From Ferruginibacter yonginensis (lineage in GTDB: Bacteria > Bacteroidota > Bacteroidia > Chitinophagales > Chitinophagaceae): a stretch of DNA of 64,000 nt. Where the stretch lies: assembly GCF_042651465.1 (NCBI RefSeq), contig NZ_JBHSCZ010000002.1:682001-746000 (forward strand), in the 5' to 3' direction. Shown in pieces: positions 1 to 6,706 of this stretch (position 1 is its first letter; every line of letters starts with the position of its first letter). The notes under the pieces are model-generated. The model was not told where the DNA came from and did no database searches. It saw only the letters and a program-made list of their open reading frames with translations. The translations under genes were made by a program, and so were the position numbers.

Positions 1-251
1 TACTTACATTAGCAAAACAATTGTACCAAGCAACACTAGCAGCGTACCAACAGCTTACCACAAAAGATTTTTATACACTGTTACAACAATTTAATACACA
101 CTTATATAAGTTACACAAGCTGGTAAAATTGAAGAAAGATAATGTAGCTTTTTACACAACCATTACAAGTGTAAATGAATATGGGCAGTTACAAACAGTT
201 GATAGTATGGAGCGATCTTTTGATTTTGGGGAAGTTAGTTGGGTGATTTAA
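1..251 (+). CDS. birA: Biotin-[acetyl-CoA carboxylase] ligase, C-terminal fragment
   Basis: This is the 3' end of a gene whose start lies before the window; the frame is open from base 3. The visible ~83 residues resemble the C-terminal part of biotin protein ligase: a helix, then a small beta domain ending in the pattern G-Q-L...FDFGEVSWVI, which is the usual end of BirA C-terminal domains. The enzyme attaches biotin to the carrier protein of acetyl-CoA carboxylase in the cytoplasm. The catalytic domain is not visible, so the call rests on the tail alone. The stop codon shares the tetranucleotide TTAA with the stop of the convergent blh gene. Confidence 0.6.
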   Translation, partial: LTLAKQLYQATLAAYQQLTTKDFYTLLQQFNTHLYKLHKLVKLKKDNVAFYTTITSVNEYGQLQTVDSMERSFDFGEVSWVI

Positions 252-1183
252 TTTTTTTGTAAGCGTACATACATTTTATGCATTACCTCGAGGTGGGGTA
301 ATGTTAGTACAGATAAAGTAAGTAAAAGGGCTAATAATAAATTTACATCTGGCATAAACATCGTTAATGCATAATAAAGGCCAAACATACCCACCAATGC
401 AGCCACACTAAAAAGTATAAATTTCTTTACTACTGCTTTTAGTTTAGTGCTGTTGTTATGCACAGTTACATAACTAAAAATATTTCTTATAGAAAGTATA
501 GAATGCCAAAGTGCAAAGTAAAATGTAAAGGCTAATAACGACGGTAGCATAATTAAAATACCAATTAGCAATACAAATTTTATAATTTGGATACCGTTTA
601 TTATAAGGTTATTGTTAATATAGAAATATACTAAGGTTGCACTGAATATGATGGTAATTAAACCTAATATGTAATACCTAAATTGTTCAACAAACACAAA
701 TACAGCGGTTTGGTACATATCATTCATAGTGGCAGGTAAATTTGCTTTTATTTGGGGAAGATGTACTAATAGTAGCAACCCGAAAATAAAGCTGCCGTAG
801 GTTGCATATAACCAAGCACCATGTTTTTTTGTTTTCAATAACAAGGCCATATCTGTTTCACCAAAATGGAAAATAGAAATGAGCATGAACAATGAAAATG
901 CAATTACAGGAAAAACCCAAATGCAAGCAAAAGTTGCCAATCTAAATAAATACTTTGCTACAAATTTTTTAATATAAAACACTTGTTTGGTCTCCATTTG
1001 TGTTTGTTCCTCTACCAAAAAATCAAGTGCACCATGCGGTACACCTACAATGCACACCAAAGCCATTAAAATCATCATTTGGGTTTCGTTACTTATTTGT
1101 GCGATGCTGTGCTGAAAAAACAACAAACAACACCCCACCAAAAGTAAAATAAACTCAACCCTATTTTTTTTGAGCAGTACCAT
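248..1183 (-). CDS. blh: Brp/Blh family beta-carotene 15,15'-dioxygenase
   Basis: A 311-residue polytopic membrane protein that should cleave beta-carotene into two retinal molecules, the chromophore of the neighbouring rhodopsin. The family's histidine motifs are visible: VPHGALDFL near residue 50, IFHFGETD near 105, LWHSI near 225 and PHLEVMHKM near the C-terminus; they are expected to bind the catalytic iron. Hydrophobic segments run through the whole length. The gene is divergent from the rhodopsin gene with 166 bp between the starts, and the palindromic operator at 1297-1320 lies in that gap, so one regulator could control both. No carotenoid biosynthesis genes are in the window, so beta-carotene must be made elsewhere. 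Family assignment is firm; the reaction is inferred from the family and the context. Confidence 0.88.
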   Translation of the reverse strand: MVLLKKNRVEFILLLVGCCLLFFQHSIAQISNETQMMILMALVCIVGVPHGALDFLVEEQTQMETKQVFYIKKFVAKYLFRLATFACIWVFPVIAFSLFMLISIFHFGETDMALLLKTKKHGAWLYATYGSFIFGLLLLVHLPQIKANLPATMNDMYQTAVFVFVEQFRYYILGLITIIFSATLVYFYINNNLIINGIQIIKFVLLIGILIMLPSLLAFTFYFALWHSILSIRNIFSYVTVHNNSTKLKAVVKKFILFSVAALVGMFGLYYALTMFMPDVNLLLALLLTLSVLTLPHLEVMHKMYVRLQKN

Positions 1184-1263
1184 TGTTTTTAATTTTTATT
1201 AAAAATTTACAAGCCCATTTATTTTTTTTCATTTAAGTGCCATCAAAAAAAGAAAAAAAATAT

Positions 1264-1293
1264 TTTGTTATTTAAGTAAATGTAGTACTTTTA
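1264..1293 (+). promoter_or_regulatory. Rhodopsin promoter (Bacteroidota type)
   Basis: TTTG at 1264-1267 and TACTTTTA at 1286-1293 fit the Bacteroidota -33 TTTG / -7 TAnnTTTG pattern with 18 nt between them; the last base of the -7 box is A instead of G. Transcription would start near 1300, inside the palindrome that follows. The 5' leader to the ATG at 1350 would be about 50 nt. Confidence 0.6.
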
Positions 1294-1296
1294 TGA

Positions 1297-1320
1297 AAAC
1301 TAACAAACATTAGTTAGTTT
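1297..1320 (+). promoter_or_regulatory. Palindromic operator in front of the rhodopsin gene
   Basis: Perfect 8-bp inverted arms AAACTAAC and GTTAGTTT are separated by 8 nt. The site overlaps the predicted transcription start, as expected for a repressor operator. The 16-nt core at 1299-1314 recurs at 2189-2204 with a single difference, at nearly the same distance from a TAnnTTTG box. The arms resemble TetR/AcrR-type operators, but no such regulator gene is in the window. Confidence 0.6.
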
Positions 1321-1349
1321 ATTTCATTCATTTTTAAAACCAAAACATT

Positions 1350-2087
1350 ATGTTACAATTTTTTCTCGACATTAAGCCGATTGCTACGGATAACTATGTA
1401 GCTTTTACCTTTTTTGTAGGAACTATGGCGATGATGGCTGCGGCTGTTTTCTTTTTTATGGAAACGAGTAGTACTGCACCACAATGGCGTACATCAGTAC
1501 TCGTTTCAGGTTTAATTACCTTTATTGCAGCGGTGCATTATTATTACATGAGAGGTTACAACCTCGACACCGGAGATTCTCCAACATTTTTCCGTTATGT
1601 TGACTGGTTATTAACAGTGCCTTTAATGTGTGTGGAGTTTTACTTAATCACAAAAAAAGTAGGTGCAAAAGTTGGTTTATTATGGAAGTTAATTTTTGCT
1701 TCTGTAGTAATGTTGGTAACAGGTTATATTGGAGAAGCAATTCACCCAGAAGAAACTGTAAGTTGGGTATGGGGTTTTGTTAGTGGTTTAGCTTACTTCT
1801 ACATTGTTTATTTAGTATGGTTTGGTGATGTTGCTAAATTAGCAAGTGCTGCTTCACCTGCTGTAAACAGTGCTGTAAAAACATTGGGTTGGTTCGTATT
1901 AGTAGGTTGGGCTATTTATCCTTTGGGTTACATTTTGGGAACAAAAGGTGGCTTATTTGGTATGGAGTTAGTAACTGACAGGGCAGCTGCAAAAGCCGCT
2001 ATGGATATTGTTTACAATATTGGTGATGCAATTAACAAAATTGGCTTTGGCTTAGTTATTTACGCATTAAGCCGTTCAGAAAAATAA
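1350..2087 (+). CDS. Light-driven proton-pumping rhodopsin, green-tuned, possible antenna site
   Basis: A 245-residue seven-helix microbial rhodopsin. Helix C carries the DTE set of outward proton pumps: acceptor Asp85, Thr89 and donor Glu96 in the segment RYVDWLLTVPLMCVEF. His63 in helix B matches the PR His that pairs with the acceptor. The retinal lysine is Lys230 in YNIGDAINKIGFG, with Asp226 as the second counter-ion. Met93 occupies the spectral tuning site (Leu/Gln105 of proteorhodopsin), which predicts green absorption. By eye, Gly142 in helix E (WVWGFVSGLAY) aligns with BR Trp138 and XR Gly156, the fenestration needed for a carotenoid antenna. The neighbouring blh supplies retinal. 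Proton pumping is well supported by the motif; antenna use is inference. Confidence 0.95.
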   Translation: MLQFFLDIKPIATDNYVAFTFFVGTMAMMAAAVFFFMETSSTAPQWRTSVLVSGLITFIAAVHYYYMRGYNLDTGDSPTFFRYVDWLLTVPLMCVEFYLITKKVGAKVGLLWKLIFASVVMLVTGYIGEAIHPEETVSWVWGFVSGLAYFYIVYLVWFGDVAKLASAASPAVNSAVKTLGWFVLVGWAIYPLGYILGTKGGLFGMELVTDRAAAKAAMDIVYNIGDAINKIGFGLVIYALSRSEK

Positions 2088-2151
2088 TGAAGTAAGTTGC
2101 TTTTACCAATATGGGAAAAAGTTACGAATTGCATTAAAAATACAATCGTTT

Positions 2152-2184
2152 TTTGAACAGTTCTATTTTTCAAGTGTACATTTG
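2152..2184 (+). promoter_or_regulatory. Second copy of the rhodopsin-type promoter
   Basis: TTTG at 2152-2155 and a perfect TACATTTG at 2177-2184, 21 nt apart, match the Bacteroidota promoter consensus. The stretch from the -7 box through the following palindrome closely resembles 1286-1318 upstream of the rhodopsin gene, so it looks like a duplicated promoter-operator. It points away from the rhodopsin stop codon into a region without an annotated gene. Confidence 0.6.
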
Positions 2185-2188
2185 TAAA

Positions 2189-2204
2189 ACTAACAAACGT
2201 TAGT
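2189..2204 (+). promoter_or_regulatory. Second copy of the palindromic operator
   Basis: ACTAACAAACGTTAGT has 6-bp perfect arms (ACTAAC/GTTAGT) around 4 nt. It differs from 1299-1314 at one base, and here the palindrome is better. The distance to the preceding TAnnTTTG box is 12 nt against 13 nt at the rhodopsin gene. The same regulator should bind both sites. Confidence 0.6.
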
Positions 2205-2520
2205 AAGTGGACTTGATTTTTAATAATTGTTTCATACGATTTAAAAAAATTTGTTGTAGTATAGTTAGTAATGTGGTGGTTTTACAACAAGTATTTTAAT
2301 GAAGAAGTAAGCAATAAAGAAGCAAACATCATAAGTTGAATGAAAGCCTAGTGTGTTGAGTGTAATTTGCTTTGTGGCGATTGAACCGTGAGAAAATATT
2401 GCTTACTTCTTAATTTTTAAAAATTATTTATTGCAAATATTTTGATAACCTAAAAACTAAACTTGCAATAATTTGTCTTGATATGTGGGGATTGAAAAAA
2501 GGGAAGCTAAGCTTCCCTTT
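2190..2520 (+). ncRNA. Candidate structured RNA downstream of the rhodopsin gene
   Basis: This stretch has its own promoter and operator and ends in an intrinsic terminator, yet holds no recognisable gene. Inverted repeats suggest a folded transcript: 2251-2258 with 2283-2290 (8 bp); 2302-2316 with 2397-2411 (15 bp perfect), containing an inner pair 2320-2326 with 2366-2372 (7 bp); and 2428-2436 with 2463-2471 (9 bp). The terminator hairpin is 2501-2517. A 22-codon ORF (2271-2339, MWWFYNKYFNEEVSNKEANI...) starts in the loop of the first hairpin and overlaps the 15-bp stem, so a small peptide or a leader-peptide arrangement is an alternative. I do not recognise a known RNA family. Confidence 0.4.
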
Positions 2521-2522
2521 TT
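2495..2522. terminator. Bidirectional terminator
   Basis: The 8-bp stem GGGAAGCT/AGCTTCCC (2501-2517) is flanked by A6 on the left and T5 on the right. It would stop transcription both from the rhodopsin side and from the transketolase gene on the opposite strand. Confidence 0.8.
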
Positions 2523-2548
2523 AGTAATATGAAATGAATTTGTGTAGC

Positions 2549-3502
2549 TTATTTTCTTGCCATGGCTTTTTCAGCGGCAGCTACAATATGTGCTGCATCT
2601 AAACCATATTTTACCAATAACTCTTCTGGTTTACCGCTTTCTCCAAAGGTATCATTAGTGCCCACCATTTCAATTGGTATAGGGAAGTTTTTAGATGCTG
2701 TTTGAGCAATACTATCACCTAAACCGCCTAAAATATTATGCTCTTCTGCAGTAACGGCACATTTGGTTTTTTTAATTGAAGCGATAATAGCCGCTGTATC
2801 TAGAGGTTTTATGGTATGTATATTTATTAAATCAACCGAAAACCCTTTCGCTTCTAAAATTTTGGCAGCTTCTACAGCCTTCCAAACTAAATGGCCACAA
2901 GCAAAAATTGACACATCAGTACCTTCGTTTAATATTTGTGCTTTGCCAATTACAAAATCTTCTTCTTTAGTAAAAATAGGCCAAACGGGTCTGCCAAAAC
3001 GGAGGTAAACAGGTCCTTCATAATTTGCAATAGCCTTGGTAGCTGCTTTTGTTTGGTTATAGTCGCATGGTACAATTACCGTCATGCCCGGCAACATTTT
3101 CATTAAACCAATATCTTCTAATATTTGGTGAGTGGCACCATCTTCACCCAAAGTTAAACCAGCATGTGATGCACAAATTTTTACATTTTTACCACTGTAA
3201 GCAACACTTTGCCTAATTTGATCATACACCCTACCAGTACTAAAATTTGCGAAAGTAGTTGTGTAAGGGATTTTGCCACCAATTGTAAGACCAGCTGCAA
3301 TGCCAATCATATTAGCTTCGGCAATACCACACTGTATAAATCTATCAGGAAAAGCTTTTATAAAGCCACCTAATTTTAATGAACCAGCAAGATCGGCTGT
3401 TAGGGCTACAATATTTTCGTTTGCCTGCGCCGCTTCTAAAATACCATCACCAAAGCCACTACGTGTATCTTTTTTACCTGTAACTTCTATGTCGTTAAGC
3501 AT
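2549..3502 (-). CDS. tktC: Transketolase, C-terminal subunit (split enzyme)
   Basis: A 317-residue protein covering only the pyrimidine-binding and C-terminal domains of transketolase, as in split transketolases of many bacteria. It begins near the segment GFGDGILEAAQANENIVALT, keeps the TPP-activating Glu region GIAEANMIGIAAGL, and has the conserved ASHAGLTLGEDGATHQ and EEHNILGGLGD segments. With its N-terminal partner it transfers two-carbon units in the non-oxidative pentose phosphate pathway. The partner subunit, normally the adjacent upstream gene, is absent: galE lies upstream instead, 35 bp away on the same strand. DXP synthase was considered but the protein is far too short. Family firm; pairing inferred. 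Confidence 0.85.
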   Translation of the reverse strand: MLNDIEVTGKKDTRSGFGDGILEAAQANENIVALTADLAGSLKLGGFIKAFPDRFIQCGIAEANMIGIAAGLTIGGKIPYTTTFANFSTGRVYDQIRQSVAYSGKNVKICASHAGLTLGEDGATHQILEDIGLMKMLPGMTVIVPCDYNQTKAATKAIANYEGPVYLRFGRPVWPIFTKEEDFVIGKAQILNEGTDVSIFACGHLVWKAVEAAKILEAKGFSVDLINIHTIKPLDTAAIIASIKKTKCAVTAEEHNILGGLGDSIAQTASKNFPIPIEMVGTNDTFGESGKPEELLVKYGLDAAHIVAAAEKAMARK

Positions 3503-3537
3503 GTTTATGTTTTATATATGTTGCAAGATAATGGCAG

Positions 3538-4596
3538 TTAATTTAACTTGGCATTTATCGTATTAAAAATATCGCTGTTTTGTTTCAATTGCTGTTCCCA
3601 TTGCCATGCTGATTGCATCATTGCTTCTTTATTAAATTGTGGTTGCCAATTTAAAATCGTGGTGGCTTTGGTTCTATCTGCATATATAGCTTCCACATCA
3701 CCTGGACGCCTTGGTGCTATTACATAATTTAATGATGTACCACTTATTTTTTCAAAAGTTTCAATCATTTCTAGTACAGTGTATCCATTACCACTGCCTA
3801 AATTAAATATTTCGCAAGATGATGTTGTATTGATATTTTGTAAATATTGTAGCGAAAGTGTATGAGCGGTGGCTATATCGCAAACATGTACATAGTCTCT
3901 TAAGCATGTACCATCTTTTGTATTATAATCATTTCCAAAAACTTTCATTTGAGGTAGTTTGCCGATGGCTGTTTGTGTAATTGCTGGTACCAAATTTTGA
4001 GGTGTACCAATAGGTAATTCACCAATATGGCAGCTTGGGTGAGCCCCTACCGGATTAAAATACCTCAGTAAAACAGCTTTGCAAAAAGGCATGCTTGCCA
4101 AGCTTTGTTCAATAATATTTTCGCCTATTTGTTTTGTACTACCGTATGGAGATGAAGCTGGCAACAAAGGTGTTTTTTCATTTACAGGAATAATAGCAGG
4201 GTTTCCATACACAGTACATGATGAAGAAAATACAAAGTGAGGAATTTTAAAAACAGCTACACATTTTAAAATATTCATGAGGCTGTTTAAATTATTGTCA
4301 AAATAAAGCAATGGCTGCTCAACTGATTCGCCTACTGCTTTATAAGCTGCAAAATGTATAATACCGGTAATGGAAGGATTTTCTTGAAACACTGCGTATG
4401 TTTCATCAAAGTTGCATAAATCAACAGCGTAGTTTTTTACAATTACACCAGTAATTTTTGTAATACCATGTAATATACCAGCATCGCTTCGGCTATTATT
4501 ATCAATAGAAATTACATGATATCCATGTTCAATTAAACTTACTATTGTGTGAGCTCCTATATAACCGCATCCTCCTGTAACTAAAATGGTATTCAT
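3538..4596 (-). CDS. galE: UDP-glucose 4-epimerase
   Basis: A 352-residue short-chain dehydrogenase/reductase that interconverts UDP-glucose and UDP-galactose in the cytoplasm, using bound NAD. The N-terminal Rossmann motif is TGGCGYIGAHT, and the catalytic Tyr-x3-Lys is in SSPYGSTKQIGE, with the Ser/Thr site in FSSSCTVYGNP. The C-terminal RRPGDVEAIYAD segment is typical of GalE. Length is normal for the family. It could form an operon with the transketolase subunit downstream (35-bp gap). The product would feed surface polysaccharide synthesis or galactose use; the window does not say which. Confidence 0.93.
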   Translation of the reverse strand: MNTILVTGGCGYIGAHTIVSLIEHGYHVISIDNNSRSDAGILHGITKITGVIVKNYAVDLCNFDETYAVFQENPSITGIIHFAAYKAVGESVEQPLLYFDNNLNSLMNILKCVAVFKIPHFVFSSSCTVYGNPAIIPVNEKTPLLPASSPYGSTKQIGENIIEQSLASMPFCKAVLLRYFNPVGAHPSCHIGELPIGTPQNLVPAITQTAIGKLPQMKVFGNDYNTKDGTCLRDYVHVCDIATAHTLSLQYLQNINTTSSCEIFNLGSGNGYTVLEMIETFEKISGTSLNYVIAPRRPGDVEAIYADRTKATTILNWQPQFNKEAMMQSAWQWEQQLKQNSDIFNTINAKLN

Positions 4597-4646
4597 CTAA
4601 CAAAGAAACAACATTTTTTTAGGATGTAAAAAATGATATGTAAATA

Positions 4647-5795
4647 TTAAGATTGCGGTATAACGGCTCTTAAAATGTAATACACTACAGCAGCTAACAA
4701 ACCACTTACTGGTATGGTTAAAATCCATGCCCAAACAAGGTTAATGGTAACACCCCAACGTACAGCACTCAAACGTTTGGTTGCACCCACACCAATAATA
4801 GCACCTGTAATGGTATGTGTAGTACTTACGGGTGCACCTAAATTGGCCGCTGTAAATAAGGTGATGGCACCTGCAGTTTCGGCACAAACACCTTCTAAAG
4901 GTGTTACTTTCGTGATTTTTGTACCCATGGTTTTTATGATTTTCCAACCACCACTCATGGTACCAATACCAATGGCTGCATAACATGCAAGCGGCACCCA
5001 ATCAGGCATTTGACTTAAATTTTCAATTTTACCACCAGCAACCAACGCTACAGTGATAATACCCATTACCTTTTGAGCATCACTACCGCCATGGCCAATA
5101 CTAAATACTGCTGATGAAACTAGCTGTAATTTTTTGTACATATTTTGGGTACGAATGGCAGATTCACCTTTTACATAATTATAAAAGTACGTAAGTATAA
5201 AAACGATACCCAAGCCTAATAAAGCCCAACGTTCAAATTCTTTTTTAAATGGAATAAACAAAACACATGCACCAACTAACACTGTAATGATTGCTACTTT
5301 GAGCCAGAAGTTTTTTTGCATGGTTACAATGGTAATGAACATTGAAATAAACATACCAATAAACGGTGCTAATACAATGAACAATACCGTTTTCATAATC
5401 ATAGTAGTATCAATACTACCAAAACCTGCTGCTGCAATAGCTGCACCTGCAAAGCCACCAATTAAAGTGTGTGATGATGATGACGGTATACCATACCACC
5501 AGGTTAATAAGTTCCAACATATAGCAGCCACTAACCCAGAAAGTATAATGATCATTCCATTATGGCCCGATACAACATCTTCATGTACTGTTTTTGCCAC
5601 GGTATTTGCAACTGCATGGTCACTAAATATAAAGAAAGCCACAAAGTTGAAAAATGCTGCCCAAATTACTGCTTGAAAAGGAGTTAGTACTTTGGTAGAT
5701 ACGATGGTAGCGATGGAATTTGCTGCATCATGAAACCCATTGATATAATCAAATGCAATAGCAAGTATTATAATTACAATTAGTATGGTTGACAT
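4647..5795 (-). CDS. pit: Inorganic phosphate transporter, PiT family
   Basis: A 382-residue inner-membrane protein of the PiT family that imports phosphate with a cation. It carries the duplicated family signature: FDYINGFHDAANSIATIVST at the N-terminus and APVSTTHTITGAIIGVGA near the C-terminus. The segment GIPSSSSHTLIGGFAGA is also typical. It lies 51 bp downstream of the DUF47 gene on the same strand, the usual pit-accessory operon. The operon is divergent from a TonB receptor, and the shared upstream region contains PhoB-like direct repeats, which suggests phosphate control. Confidence 0.92.
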   Translation of the reverse strand: MSTILIVIIILAIAFDYINGFHDAANSIATIVSTKVLTPFQAVIWAAFFNFVAFFIFSDHAVANTVAKTVHEDVVSGHNGMIIILSGLVAAICWNLLTWWYGIPSSSSHTLIGGFAGAAIAAAGFGSIDTTMIMKTVLFIVLAPFIGMFISMFITIVTMQKNFWLKVAIITVLVGACVLFIPFKKEFERWALLGLGIVFILTYFYNYVKGESAIRTQNMYKKLQLVSSAVFSIGHGGSDAQKVMGIITVALVAGGKIENLSQMPDWVPLACYAAIGIGTMSGGWKIIKTMGTKITKVTPLEGVCAETAGAITLFTAANLGAPVSTTHTITGAIIGVGATKRLSAVRWGVTINLVWAWILTIPVSGLLAAVVYYILRAVIPQS

Positions 5796-5846
5796 ATAAT
5801 TAATTTTGAAACTACACTATCAATTAGATAATTCGTTTCTTAAAAT

Positions 5847-6494
5847 TTAAGCGTATTTAACAATAATACTTTCTATTACATTGGCAGCATCTTCACATTT
5901 ATCGGTAACAATTTCTAATACCTGATAAATTTCTCTTTTCTTAATTACCTCTTTCGCATCGGGTTCTGTTGCAAAAAGGCGTTCAATACTCATATCAAAA
6001 ATATCATCACCTTGGTTTTCAATACTATTAATGGCAACCAATGCATCCGTTATTTGACGCATATTTTTCATGTTACGCAACTCTGTTACAGCTTTGTGTA
6101 CTTGTACACAACCTAAAGGGATAATATCGCCGAATTTTTTGATACCAATATCATCAGGGTTTACCCTGTAAAAATTTATTTTTTTAGCTGCAGCATAAAT
6201 ATAATCTGCAATATCATCAAGTGCTGATGCTAAGTAGTGAATATCTTCTCTATCAAATGGGGTAATAAAATTTTTGCCTAATTCAGTAAATATCTGATGG
6301 GTTAAATCATCATTTACATGCTCCATATCTTCTAACTCTTTTATGAGCTTACCTCTAATTTCATAATCTGGTTCGTTCACCACCATTTTAAGTTTATCGC
6401 CCATTTTTACTAGTTCAGCTGCTACACTTTCAAAAAGCTGATAAAACACCCTGTCTTTCGGTAAAAAAATCTTTAAAATGTTATTAAAGCCCAT
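5847..6494 (-). CDS. DUF47 family Pit accessory protein (PhoU-like)
   Basis: A 215-residue all-helical cytoplasmic protein of the DUF47/PhoU-like family, which very often precedes a Pit transporter gene and is thought to regulate transport activity. Acidic and metal-binding-like positions characteristic of PhoU bundles are visible (for example HYLASALDDIADYIY near 82 and EIVTDKCEDAANVIE near 192). Its promoter appears as TATTTTTG on the minus strand (+ coordinates 6514-6521), about 20 nt upstream of the ATG. The pairing with the transporter strongly supports the assignment; the exact role is from the family. Confidence 0.85.
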   Translation of the reverse strand: MGFNNILKIFLPKDRVFYQLFESVAAELVKMGDKLKMVVNEPDYEIRGKLIKELEDMEHVNDDLTHQIFTELGKNFITPFDREDIHYLASALDDIADYIYAAAKKINFYRVNPDDIGIKKFGDIIPLGCVQVHKAVTELRNMKNMRQITDALVAINSIENQGDDIFDMSIERLFATEPDAKEVIKKREIYQVLEIVTDKCEDAANVIESIIVKYA

Positions 6495-6556
6495 AATAGC
6501 TAAGTTTTGCTGGCAAAAATAGCATTATAGCAATTGAATATGAAATCTTTAATAAT

Positions 6557-6573
6557 GGTAACTATTTGGTAAC
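6557..6573 (-). promoter_or_regulatory. PhoB-like direct repeat facing the pit operon
   Basis: On the minus strand two GTTACC hexamers are spaced exactly 11 nt apart, upstream of the -7 box of the DUF47-pit operon. An 11-nt period is characteristic of sites for PhoB/OmpR-type response regulators. A PhoB-like regulator is encoded at 13001-13678. Confidence 0.5.
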
Positions 6574-6588
6574 ATTATACTTGTGGTT

Positions 6589-6647
6589 GGTTACAATTAA
6601 TTAACTAAACAAATTTTTGATCATGTTACGCTTAACGTTTTGTTAAC
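6589..6647 (+). promoter_or_regulatory. PhoB-like direct repeats facing the TonB receptor
   Basis: GGTTAC (6589-6594) is followed by TTAAC (6601-6605) with an 11-nt offset of the shared AC, and TTAAC (6632-6636) is followed by TTAAC (6643-6647), again 11 nt. The second pair sits just upstream of the -33 box, the position expected for an activator. Confidence 0.45.
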
Positions 6648-6658
6648 CTTGTCTTCAT

Positions 6659-6687
6659 TTTGCCATAACATCCAAATCTTCTCTTTG
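6659..6687 (+). promoter_or_regulatory. Promoter of the TonB receptor-lipoprotein operon
   Basis: TTTG at 6659-6662 and TCTCTTTG at 6680-6687 (one mismatch to TAnnTTTG) are 17 nt apart, immediately upstream of the ATG at 6707. Confidence 0.45.
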
Positions 6688-6706
6688 CATTCAAATTAAC
6701 GAAGGG

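Noticed and set aside
2549..3502. DXP synthase or pyruvate dehydrogenase E1 beta subunit
   Set aside because: Too short for DXP synthase, and the segments GLTLGEDGATHQ and EEHNILGGLGD fit the transketolase C-half better.
5287..5676. 129-codon ORF on the plus strand within pit
   Set aside because: Antisense shadow of the Pit coding frame; composition is that of a reverse-frame translation and no family matches.
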